From positions 1-5,674 of the forward strand of contig CANHYZ010000164.1 in the NCBI GenBank assembly GCA_947464885.1: a stretch of 5,674 bases of DNA. Reading direction: 5' to 3'. This stretch comes from Flavobacteriales bacterium (GTDB lineage Bacteria; Bacteroidota; Bacteroidia; Flavobacteriales_D; Sanyastnellaceae). Position 1 is the first letter of the stretch. Every line of letters begins with the position of its first letter. Of this stretch, positions 1-5,674 are shown piece after piece. Below the pieces are notes generated by a model. The model did not search any database. It saw nothing but the letters and a program-made list of their open reading frames with translations, and was not told the DNA's origin. The translations under genes and the position numbers were made by a program.

Positions 1-1
1 A

Positions 2-1138
2 TCGCAAAAAGAGGACGTACACGCCGCCATCAAGCATCTGGATAAGGGCTTGTTTCCAAAGGCATTTTGCAAAGTGGTGCCGGATTATCTCACCGGCAGC
101 GAAGAGCATTGTATTGTGATGCATGCTGATGGAGCCGGCACGAAATCGTCGTTGGCATATATGTATTGGAAAGAGACCGGCGATATCAGCGTGTGGAAGG
201 GAATCGCACAGGATGCATTGGTCATGAATCTCGATGATTTGATGTGCGTTGGTGCCGTTGATCATATTTTATTGAGCAGCACCATTGGCCGCAACAAACA
301 TCTTATTCCGGGTGAAGTTGTGAGTGCCATTATCAGAGGCACCCAGGAGTTGGCGGATGAGCTTACGTCGATGGGTATCGGAGTGACGGTAACCGGGGGA
401 GAGACTGCGGATGTAGGAGATTTAGTGCGAACAGTTATTGTTGATTCCACCGTTGTTGCACGTATGCGTCGTTCAGATGTCATAGATAATACTACGATTG
501 CTGCGGGTCAAGTGATTGTTGGCTTTGCATCTTATGGTCAGGCTACCTATGAAGGTGAGTACAACGGGGGAATGGGCAGCAATGGTTTGACCAGTGCTCG
601 TCACGATGTTTTTTATAATACGTTGGCAGCGAAATATCCGGAGAGCTTTGATTCCGGGGTGCCACACGAATTGGTGTATAGCGGCTCCTATGCATTGACA
701 GATCCCGTTGAAGATGCACCGCTGGATGCAGGTCGACTTGTGCTTTCGCCGACCCGCACGTATTTACCACTGGTAAAAGCCATTTTGGGCGAGCTTCGAG
801 CGAATGTCAAAGGAATTGTGCATTGCAGCGGCGGCGGACAGACTAAGGTTTTGCATTTCATTGAAGGATTGCATGTGATTAAGGATACGCTACTGCCGGT
901 TCCGCCGCTGTTTAAGATGATACAAGAGGAATCCAAAACGGAATGGAGTGAAATGTATCGCGTGTTTAACATGGGGCATCGATTGGAGATTTATACAGAC
1001 GCTGTAAGCGCTGAGCGCATGATTGAGTTGGCGCGAACGTTTCATATTGATGCGCAAGTTGTGGGCAGGGTTGAAGCTTCCGATAGGAAGATGCTGACGA
1101 TTCGTTCGCAGCATGGAGAGTTTATTTACGAATCATAA
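2..1138 (+). CDS. purM: Phosphoribosylformylglycinamidine cyclo-ligase (AIR synthase), 5'-partial
   Basis: This enzyme performs the ATP-dependent ring closure of formylglycinamidine ribonucleotide to aminoimidazole ribonucleotide, a cytoplasmic step of de novo purine synthesis (EC 6.3.3.1). The frame is open to the left edge, so the TTG at 50 is an internal Leu codon and not the start; 378 residues are visible. I recall Bacteroidota homologues of about 388-390 residues, so roughly ten residues are missing. In fragment numbering, HADGAGTKS is at 41-49 (the DGxGTK nucleotide-binding motif), MNLDD at 75-79, GGETAD at 132-137 and MGSNGLTSARH at 191-201. The C-terminal half carries the second AIR-synthase-type domain, with HCSGGGQTK and FNMGHRLE. 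This is the divergent Bacteroidota form of PurM, not the shorter E. coli-like form. The frame is intact with no frameshift. Only 11 nt separate its TAA from prfA, so the two are probably co-transcribed. Its own promoter is outside the window. Confidence 0.93.
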   Translation, partial: SQKEDVHAAIKHLDKGLFPKAFCKVVPDYLTGSEEHCIVMHADGAGTKSSLAYMYWKETGDISVWKGIAQDALVMNLDDLMCVGAVDHILLSSTIGRNKHLIPGEVVSAIIRGTQELADELTSMGIGVTVTGGETADVGDLVRTVIVDSTVVARMRRSDVIDNTTIAAGQVIVGFASYGQATYEGEYNGGMGSNGLTSARHDVFYNTLAAKYPESFDSGVPHELVYSGSYALTDPVEDAPLDAGRLVLSPTRTYLPLVKAILGELRANVKGIVHCSGGGQTKVLHFIEGLHVIKDTLLPVPPLFKMIQEESKTEWSEMYRVFNMGHRLEIYTDAVSAERMIELARTFHIDAQVVGRVEASDRKMLTIRSQHGEFIYES

Positions 1139-1149
1139 AGAGTTAGGGC

Positions 1150-2232
1150 ATGCAAGATTTATTGGACCGTTTGGCGGCGATTGTTGATCGACACAATGAG
1201 GTCGGTAAGATGATTACGGATCCGGATGTTATTTCGGATATGAAGCGTTATCCAACGCTGATGAAGGAATACAAGGATTTGGGAGTGTTGGTAGACAAGT
1301 ACCACGAGTATAAAAAGGTGAGTGATGACTTGAAGGCTGCCCGTGAAATCCTCTACTCCAATGAAGATCCTGATTTGAAGGAGTTGGCTCAGGAGGAATT
1401 TGATGAGCTTACACCGCTTAAGGAGAAGCTGGATGAAGAAGTGAAATACATGTTGATTCCAAAGGATCCGGAAGACACTAAGAACTGCATCATGGAAATA
1501 CGCGCAGGCACCGGTGGTGATGAAGCGTCCATCTTTGCCGGTGACTTATACCGGATGTACACTCGCTACATTCAGAACCAAGGCTGGAAATATGAAGTCT
1601 TGAATCAGAATGAAGGAACGATGGGCGGGTTCAAGGAAATTTCATTTGAAATTGTGGGTGCAGAAGTTTATGGCACCTTGAAGTTTGAGAGCGGCGTGCA
1701 TCGCGTTCAGCGTGTGCCTGAAACGGAAACGCAGGGCCGCGTGCATACCAGCGCTGCGACGGTGGCCGTATTACCGGAGGCAGAGGAGTTTGACGTTATC
1801 ATCAATCCCGCAGATATTAAACGAGATACGTTCCGAGCCAGTGGGGCGGGAGGTCAGCACGTAAACAAGACCGAATCCGCTGTTCGATTGACGCACGCTC
1901 CAACGGGCGTTATTGTTGAATGTCAGGAAGGTCGATCGCAGCACGAGAACACCGAAAAGGCCATGACGATTTTGCGCACGCGCATTTTTGAGGCGGAAGT
2001 GAATCGTCGACAGGAGGAGCGCGCCAGAATGCGTAAATCCCTTGTCAGCACCGGAGATCGAAGTGCTAAGATTCGCACCTATAACTATCCACAGGGGCGC
2101 GTAACCGATCATCGTATTAACCTCACCTTGTATAACCTGGATGCGGTTATGAATGGTGAGGTTGCTGAGATAATTGAAGCCTTGAAGCTTGCTGAGAATA
2201 CCGAGAAACTCAAGGAAGGAAGCATGGCCTAA
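1150..2232 (+). CDS. prfA: Peptide chain release factor 1 (RF1)
   Basis: RF1 recognises UAA and UAG stop codons in the ribosomal A site and triggers hydrolysis of peptidyl-tRNA. The 360-residue product has the normal family length. It has an N-terminal helical domain (about 1-105), then the PCRF domain with RAGTGGDEA and FAGDLYRMY. The stop-codon-reading tripeptide PxT is present as P190-E191-T192 in RVPETETQGRVHTSAA, which identifies RF1 rather than RF2 (SPF). The catalytic GGQ is at 234-236 in SGAGGQHVNKTESAVR, and its glutamine is the usual methylation target of PrmC. The C-terminal RSAKIRTYNYPQGRVTDHRI is typical of the family. The ATG at 1150 gives the expected MQDLLDRL-type N-terminus; upstream there is only a weak purine stretch (AAAGAG), as is usual in Bacteroidota. 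No programmed frameshift is seen, as expected for RF1. The gene lies 11 nt after purM, and its TAA shares a base with the next start codon. Confidence 0.98.
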   Translation: MQDLLDRLAAIVDRHNEVGKMITDPDVISDMKRYPTLMKEYKDLGVLVDKYHEYKKVSDDLKAAREILYSNEDPDLKELAQEEFDELTPLKEKLDEEVKYMLIPKDPEDTKNCIMEIRAGTGGDEASIFAGDLYRMYTRYIQNQGWKYEVLNQNEGTMGGFKEISFEIVGAEVYGTLKFESGVHRVQRVPETETQGRVHTSAATVAVLPEAEEFDVIINPADIKRDTFRASGAGGQHVNKTESAVRLTHAPTGVIVECQEGRSQHENTEKAMTILRTRIFEAEVNRRQEERARMRKSLVSTGDRSAKIRTYNYPQGRVTDHRINLTLYNLDAVMNGEVAEIIEALKLAENTEKLKEGSMA

Positions 2233-2675
2233 TGGAGTTGTCGGTTCGATGCATATCAGCAGCCGAAACACGGCAATTGCGTCATCGTGTTTTATGGCCG
2301 CATCTCTCGTCGTCTGAGGTTTGCGTTATAGATATCGATGAGCGCGAGGATGCATTTCACGTGGGCGTTTTTGCCGATGAACGCCTCATCAGTATCGGGT
2401 CTTTTTTTGCAATGGAATCGCCGCGCTTGGCCATACAGCCGCAGTATCGTTTGCGGGCTATGGCGACAGACCCTGAGTTTCGTCGCCTGCACGCCGGCGA
2501 TACCCTCATTCAGTTTGCATTGCAGGAGTTACGTTTGCGCGGAGTGGCGATGCTTTGGTGCGATGCGCGTCTGGTAGCTGTTCCGTTCTATGAGCAGCTT
2601 GGATTTAAGAAGTTTGACGACGTTTACGAAGTGCCGCTGATTGGTCCGCATCATTTTATGTGGAAGGAAGTCTGA
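2232..2675 (+). CDS. GNAT family N-acetyltransferase, substrate unknown
   Basis: This is a 147-residue cytoplasmic protein with one GNAT fold, expected to transfer an acetyl group from acetyl-CoA to an unidentified amine. The core includes a beta strand, FHVGVFADERLISIGSFF (about 42-59), then YRLRAMATDPEF (72-83), which is strand 4 leading into the acetyl-CoA loop. This is followed by a helix, and by LWCDARLVAVPFYEQLGF (108-125), the usual strand 5 / helix 4 region with Tyr120 in the general-acid position. It resembles the small family with a YRLRxMAT core and an LWC(D/N)AR motif. The pyrophosphate-binding loop, normally (Q/R)xxGx(G/A), reads R84-R-L-H87-A-G89, so the first glycine is replaced by His. 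No signal peptide or membrane segment is seen. The ATG overlaps the prfA TAA by one base, suggesting translational coupling; an AAGGAAGGA stretch at 2212-2220 may help ribosome loading. The family is clear, but no specific function can be claimed. Confidence 0.88.
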   Translation: MELSVRCISAAETRQLRHRVLWPHLSSSEVCVIDIDEREDAFHVGVFADERLISIGSFFAMESPRLAIQPQYRLRAMATDPEFRRLHAGDTLIQFALQELRLRGVAMLWCDARLVAVPFYEQLGFKKFDDVYEVPLIGPHHFMWKEV

Positions 2676-2702
2676 AGATGCTTCGTGCATGCGGCGAGCA
2701 TG

Positions 2703-2710
2703 TACATTTG
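2703..2710 (+). promoter_or_regulatory. Candidate Bacteroidota-type promoter -7 box for the aminotransferase gene
   Basis: TACATTTG exactly matches the Bacteroidota primary sigma factor -7 consensus TAnnTTTG. It lies in the short gap between the GNAT gene and the preferred aminotransferase start. Transcription would begin a few bases downstream, around 2715, leaving a leader of about 15-20 nt. The -33 element is poor: the nearest candidate is TTCG at 2682-2685, 17 nt upstream, rather than TTTG/TTG. The box could therefore be weak, or a chance match. It would let the aminotransferase be expressed separately from the purM-prfA-GNAT group. Confidence 0.45.
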
Positions 2711-2714
2711 TCCC

Positions 2715-2725
2715 ACAATAAAAAG
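2715..2725 (+). promoter_or_regulatory. A-rich translation initiation leader of the aminotransferase gene
   Basis: The stretch ACAATAAAAAG ends 6 nt before the ATG at 2732. There is no GGAGG-like sequence at this position. Bacteroidota messages often lack a Shine-Dalgarno sequence and instead have A-rich leaders just before the start, so this supports the 2732 start over the upstream in-frame GTG (2660) and ATG (2678). Confidence 0.45.
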
Positions 2726-2731
2726 TCATTT

Positions 2732-3931
2732 ATGCCTAGTATTTCTTCGAAAGCCGTTGCTATGCCGGCCTCACCCATCCGTAAGCTTGTGCCATTTGCG
2801 GAAGCCGCGAAAAAGCAAGGTCGCAAGGTGTATCATCTCAATATCGGTCAGCCTGACATTGAGACGCCGGAAGTCGTTCGCGCGAAAATGAAGGAGCTTG
2901 ATTTGAAAGTTGTCGAGTACAGCAACAGTGATGGTATTGCGGCATACCGACAAGGCCTTACGAAGTATTATGCGACCAAGTCGATTGAGTTAACGCCTGA
3001 TCAAATTATGGTCACTACAGGTGGAAGTGAGGCACTGGTATTTGCTTTTATGACGTGCTTCAATCCGGGCGATGAGGTGATTATTCCGGAGCCCTTTTAT
3101 GCCAACTACAATGGCTTTGCTGTTATGGCAGGAGTAAAGGTTGTTCCTGTAATGAGTTCAATTGACACGGGCTTTGCGTTGCCGGCAATTGAAGCTTTTG
3201 AGCAATTGATCACAGAGCGTACCAAGGGAATCTTGATTTGTAATCCCGGCAATCCAACAGGTTATTTATACAGTGAGCGTGAGTTGCAGCAATTGCGTGA
3301 CATTGTCGTAAAGCATGATTTGTATTTGATGGCTGATGAGGTCTATCGTGAATTCGCTTACGACGGCGCAACACCGCACAGCATCATGAATCTGGAAGGG
3401 CTTGACCAGCACGCTATCATGATCGATAGTGTGAGTAAACGCTACAGCATGTGTGGTGCTCGCATAGGCGCATTGATTACGCGCAATAAGGAAGTCATGG
3501 GAGCTGCGATGAAGTTTGCACAGGCGCGATTATCACCACCGACCTTTGGTCAGATGGCTTCCATGTATGCATTGGAAACTCCTCAAGAGTATTTCGATGG
3601 TGTAGTAGCAGAATATGTGGAGCGCCGAGATATTTTGATTGACGGGTTGAATACGATTCCAGGTGTTGTTTGTCCAAAGCCGAAGGGTGCATTTTATTGT
3701 ATCGCACAGCTACCGATTGATGACAGCGATCGTTTTTGTCAATGGATGCTGGAACATTTTGAGCACAACAATCAAACGGTGATGATGGCTCCTGCAACCG
3801 GGTTTTATTCGCGCCCTGAGCCGGGCAAGCAACAGGTGCGCTTGGCTTATGTGTTGAATAAGGAGTCTCTTCGAAACGCTGTTGAAGTATTACGCGTTGC
3901 CTTGAGTGTTTACCCCGGCAAGACGAACTAA
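2732..3931 (+). CDS. PLP-dependent class I/II aminotransferase (aspartate aminotransferase family)
   Basis: This cytoplasmic, probably dimeric, pyridoxal-phosphate enzyme moves amino groups between amino acids and 2-oxo acids; aspartate/2-oxoglutarate is the likeliest pair, but specificity cannot be read from sequence. The 399 residues match the usual length. Motifs, numbered from the 2732 ATG: IGQPD (38-42); TTGGSEAL (95-102), the PLP-phosphate region; NPGNPTG (171-177) with Asn174; ADEVY (201-205) with Asp202 and Tyr205 for the PLP ring; SVSKRYSMCGARIG with the Schiff-base Lys236; and QVRLAY with Arg370, the substrate carboxylate residue. All catalytic positions are intact. The start at 2732 gives MPSIS...MPASPIRKLVPFA, the N-terminus I know from Bacteroidota homologues. 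In-frame GTG 2660 (overlapping the GNAT gene) and ATG 2678 would add 24 or 18 residues (the latter being MLRACGEHVHLSHNKKSF), which look unrelated to the fold. A candidate promoter precedes it and a strong terminator follows. Confidence 0.93.
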   Translation: MPSISSKAVAMPASPIRKLVPFAEAAKKQGRKVYHLNIGQPDIETPEVVRAKMKELDLKVVEYSNSDGIAAYRQGLTKYYATKSIELTPDQIMVTTGGSEALVFAFMTCFNPGDEVIIPEPFYANYNGFAVMAGVKVVPVMSSIDTGFALPAIEAFEQLITERTKGILICNPGNPTGYLYSERELQQLRDIVVKHDLYLMADEVYREFAYDGATPHSIMNLEGLDQHAIMIDSVSKRYSMCGARIGALITRNKEVMGAAMKFAQARLSPPTFGQMASMYALETPQEYFDGVVAEYVERRDILIDGLNTIPGVVCPKPKGAFYCIAQLPIDDSDRFCQWMLEHFEHNNQTVMMAPATGFYSRPEPGKQQVRLAYVLNKESLRNAVEVLRVALSVYPGKTN

Positions 3932-3952
3932 ACCACATCAGAGTAAAGCATA

Positions 3953-3982
3953 AAAAAAGGCTGCCAATCGGCAGCCTTTTTT
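3953..3982. terminator. Bidirectional rho-independent terminator between convergent genes
   Basis: A perfect 7-bp GC-rich stem, GGCTGCC (3959-3965) with GGCAGCC (3970-3976), closes an AATC loop. It is flanked by A tracts on the left (3952-3958) and T tracts on the right (3977-3982), so the stem can extend by six A:T pairs. Each strand ends in a U tract: TTTTTT for the plus-strand aminotransferase and, read in reverse, TTTTTTT for the minus-strand glutamine synthetase. It lies in the 65-nt gap between the two stop codons and should stop transcription from both sides. Confidence 0.93.
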
Positions 3983-3996
3983 CAAACAAACCAAAA

Positions 3997-5674
3997 TTAA
4001 CGAGTGAACAAGAGTTCACGCATTTTTGGAAGAGGCCATGATTCATCTTCCGTGATGAGTTCAAGACTGTCGGCGGCTTCACGAGCGGCGTCCATAAGTG
4101 GCTTCACTTTATTGCTGAATACTTCTGCTTTCTTTTCGATATCGAGTTTGCCTGCTTTCGCTCGCTCGGCATTCATCTTGTCGATCGCATCTTTCAGCGC
4201 GTTGACATGGGTTGAAATCTGCTTGATGATTTCTGTTTGTGTGCGCGAAAGGTTTTTGGATTCTGCAGCAGAGAAGATTTCTTTCAAACCAAGTACGTTG
4301 TCGATGAGTTTGGTTTGATAATCCAGTGCGGCAGGCAAAATGTGATTTACCGCAATATCGGAGGTAACGCGGGCTTCGATTTCACGCTTGCGCACGTAGG
4401 TTTCCACTTCGATTTCATAGCGTGCATGAATCTCTTCGTGCGTAAGTACGTTGAGTGCTTCAAACATTTTATGCACGTCCTTGTTTTTCCAAACTTTCAA
4501 AGCGCTTGGTGTGTCTTTTAGGTTGCTAAGTCCGCGCTTTGCGGCTTCTTTCACCCATTCATCACCATAGCCATTTCCTTCAAAGCGGATGGGCTTGCTA
4601 ATTTTGATCAGGCGCTGCAATTCTTTCAAAATGGCTTCGTCTTTATCGTCGCCTTTTGTGATACGCGCATCGACATCTTTTTTGAATTGAATGAGTCGGT
4701 TTGCAACAATGGTGTTCAGCACAATCATGGCATTGGCGCAATTGGCGCTGCTACCCACGGCGCGGAATTCGAATTTATTTCCGGTGAAGGCGAAGGGCGA
4801 TGTACGGTTACGGTCGGTATTGTCGAGCAGTGCTTGTGGCAGTTTTCCGATGTTGAGTTTGAGGTCTGTTTTATCCTCCGGAGTCATTTTGCCCGCTTTG
4901 ATGTTTTTCTCCAAATCATCCAGCATGCGACTCAGGTGACCACCAAGGAAAGCGGACATGATGGCCGGAGGCGCTTCATTAGCTCCTAGGCGATGATCGT
5001 TTCCTACCGTTGCAATTGAAGCGCGCAGCACGTCTGCGTTTTCATGAATAGCTGCGACAGCATTAACGAAGAAGGTGAGGAACTGGAGGTTCGTCTTAGG
5101 ATTTTTTCCGGGCTTTAAAAGGTTTACGCCGGTGTTTGTGCTCAGCGCCCAGTTGTTGTGTTTTCCACTTCCATTGACACCCTCAAATGGTTTTTCATGC
5201 AACAGAATGCGGAAGTTGTGTTTGCGTGCTGTTTTTTCAAGCACGTCCATGACCAGCTGATTATGGTCGTTGGCAAGGTTTGCTTCTTCAAACATCGGAG
5301 CCAACTCGAACTGGTTGGGTGCAACCTCGTTGTGACGGGTTGTAACGGGTATTCCGAGCAAATGGGATTCGTATTCGAATTCTTGCATGAAAGCCATGAC
5401 ACGCTCGGGAATTGATCCGAAGTAGTGGTCTTCCAGCTGTTGTCCCTTCGCCGGGCGTGCACCGAAGAGAGCGCGGCCGGTCATGGCGATGTCAGGGCGT
5501 GCATTGTGCAATGAGCTGTCGATGAGGAAATATTCTTGCTCCCATCCCAGTGTCACGGCAACTTTATTGACGTCTTTATCGAAGTATTGGCAAACGGCAG
5601 TAGCTGCATGATCGACTGCGTGAAGTGCTTTGAGCAGCGGCATTTTGTAGTCGAGTGCATGGCCGGTGTAGGAG
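3997..5674 (-). CDS. glnN: Glutamine synthetase type III, 5'-partial (N-terminus beyond the right edge)
   Basis: Type III glutamine synthetase makes glutamine from glutamate, ammonia and ATP (EC 6.3.1.2), the main route of ammonia assimilation in many Bacteroidota; the family forms large cytoplasmic dodecamers. The frame is open to the right edge, so the ATG at 5643 is internal: ten codons encoding SYTGHALDYK precede it. 558 residues are visible; family members are about 700-730 residues, so some 150-170 N-terminal residues are missing. In fragment numbering: GWEQEYFL (43-50); NEVAPNQFELAP (115-126), characteristic of type III; KPFEGVNGSGKHNNWA (161-176), the ATP-binding signature; NDHRLGANEAPPA (225-237); NRTSPFAFTGNKFEFR (289-304), the substrate/ATP arginine region; and GNGYGDEW (366-373). 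The type III C-terminal helical extension follows, ending MRELLFTR. The usual final Ser of the ATP signature is Ala176. The gene is convergent with the aminotransferase; its promoter and any nitrogen control site lie outside the window. Confidence 0.96.
   Translation of the reverse strand, partial: SYTGHALDYKMPLLKALHAVDHAATAVCQYFDKDVNKVAVTLGWEQEYFLIDSSLHNARPDIAMTGRALFGARPAKGQQLEDHYFGSIPERVMAFMQEFEYESHLLGIPVTTRHNEVAPNQFELAPMFEEANLANDHNQLVMDVLEKTARKHNFRILLHEKPFEGVNGSGKHNNWALSTNTGVNLLKPGKNPKTNLQFLTFFVNAVAAIHENADVLRASIATVGNDHRLGANEAPPAIMSAFLGGHLSRMLDDLEKNIKAGKMTPEDKTDLKLNIGKLPQALLDNTDRNRTSPFAFTGNKFEFRAVGSSANCANAMIVLNTIVANRLIQFKKDVDARITKGDDKDEAILKELQRLIKISKPIRFEGNGYGDEWVKEAAKRGLSNLKDTPSALKVWKNKDVHKMFEALNVLTHEEIHARYEIEVETYVRKREIEARVTSDIAVNHILPAALDYQTKLIDNVLGLKEIFSAAESKNLSRTQTEIIKQISTHVNALKDAIDKMNAERAKAGKLDIEKKAEVFSNKVKPLMDAAREAADSLELITEDESWPLPKMRELLFTR
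4004..4019. repeat. Small perfect inverted repeat at the 3' end of glnN
   Basis: GTGAAC (4004-4009) and GTTCAC (4014-4019) form a 6-bp stem around an AAGA loop, inside the last codons of glnN. On the plus strand it is followed after GCA by TTTTT (4023-4027); on the minus strand it is followed by a T-rich but interrupted stretch. It could act as a weak back-up terminator for read-through from the left, but a 6-bp stem in coding sequence can also arise by chance. Confidence 0.3.

Noticed and set aside
50..52. TTG as start codon of purM
   Set aside because: The frame continues upstream to the window edge with residues typical of the family (DVHAAIKHLDKG), so this TTG is an internal leucine codon.
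1771..2271. Minus-strand open frame of 166 codons opposite the 3' half of prfA
   Set aside because: It lies wholly antisense to the highly conserved RF1 coding sequence, its translation shows no recognisable domain, and it has no promoter or neighbour supporting it.
3992..3999. Minus-strand TAATTTTG matching the TAnnTTTG promoter box
   Set aside because: It overlaps the glnN stop codon and would drive transcription only into the terminator and antisense to the aminotransferase; a chance match in AT-rich intergenic DNA is the simpler reading.
3495..4082. Minus-strand open frame of 195 codons spanning the aminotransferase 3' end, the terminator and the glnN 3' end
   Set aside because: It reads through the bidirectional terminator and overlaps two well-supported genes in other frames. 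The protein is low-complexity-looking with no recognisable motif.
5641..5643. ATG as the start of the glutamine synthetase
   Set aside because: Upstream in-frame codons encode SYTGHALDYK, which matches the type III family, and a protein of 548 residues would lack the N-terminal domain. The gene is cut by the window edge.
1..5674. A novel defence, mobile or RNA-based system
   Set aside because: Both strands are accounted for by conserved housekeeping genes with gaps of at most 65 nt. I found no direct-repeat array, transposase, integrase, tRNA, riboswitch-like leader or cluster of unknown genes.

Overview
The window looks like ordinary chromosomal DNA from a member of the Bacteroidota. Three of the products are close to the forms usual in that phylum: a PurM-type AIR synthase with the HADGAGTKS / GGETAD / MGSNGLTSARH motifs, a class I aminotransferase beginning MPSIS and carrying SVSKRYSMCGARIG, and a long type III glutamine synthetase (GlnN). 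A TAnnTTTG promoter box and an A-rich leader in place of a strong Shine-Dalgarno sequence fit the same phylum. Assignment below phylum is not supportable from the sequence alone.

Layout: four genes run left to right. They are purM (its first few codons lie off the left edge), prfA, a small GNAT acetyltransferase and a PLP-dependent aminotransferase. The first three are packed tightly: 11 nt separate purM and prfA, and prfA and the GNAT gene share one base (TAATG), so they are probably co-transcribed. A 56-nt gap before the preferred aminotransferase start contains a good phylum-type -7 promoter box. A compact bidirectional terminator then separates this group from the convergent glutamine synthetase gene, which fills the right part on the minus strand and runs off the right edge, losing about the first quarter of the protein.

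Functions: these are housekeeping genes of purine biosynthesis (AIR synthase), translation termination (RF1), amino-acid transamination and ammonia assimilation (glutamine synthetase). The link is loosely nitrogen metabolism: glutamine donates nitrogen to purine synthesis and glutamate/aspartate-type transamination. The GNAT enzyme's substrate is unknown.

I saw no mobile element, CRISPR array, RNA gene, toxin-antitoxin or defence module, and no gene-free stretch longer than 65 nt. I found no convincing sign of an undescribed system. The points worth a second look are modest: a Ser-to-Ala change in the ATP-binding signature of the glutamine synthetase, an internal promoter and start-site ambiguity at the aminotransferase, an altered acetyl-CoA loop in the GNAT protein, and a GNAT/aminotransferase pair where I would have expected pyrF after prfA.
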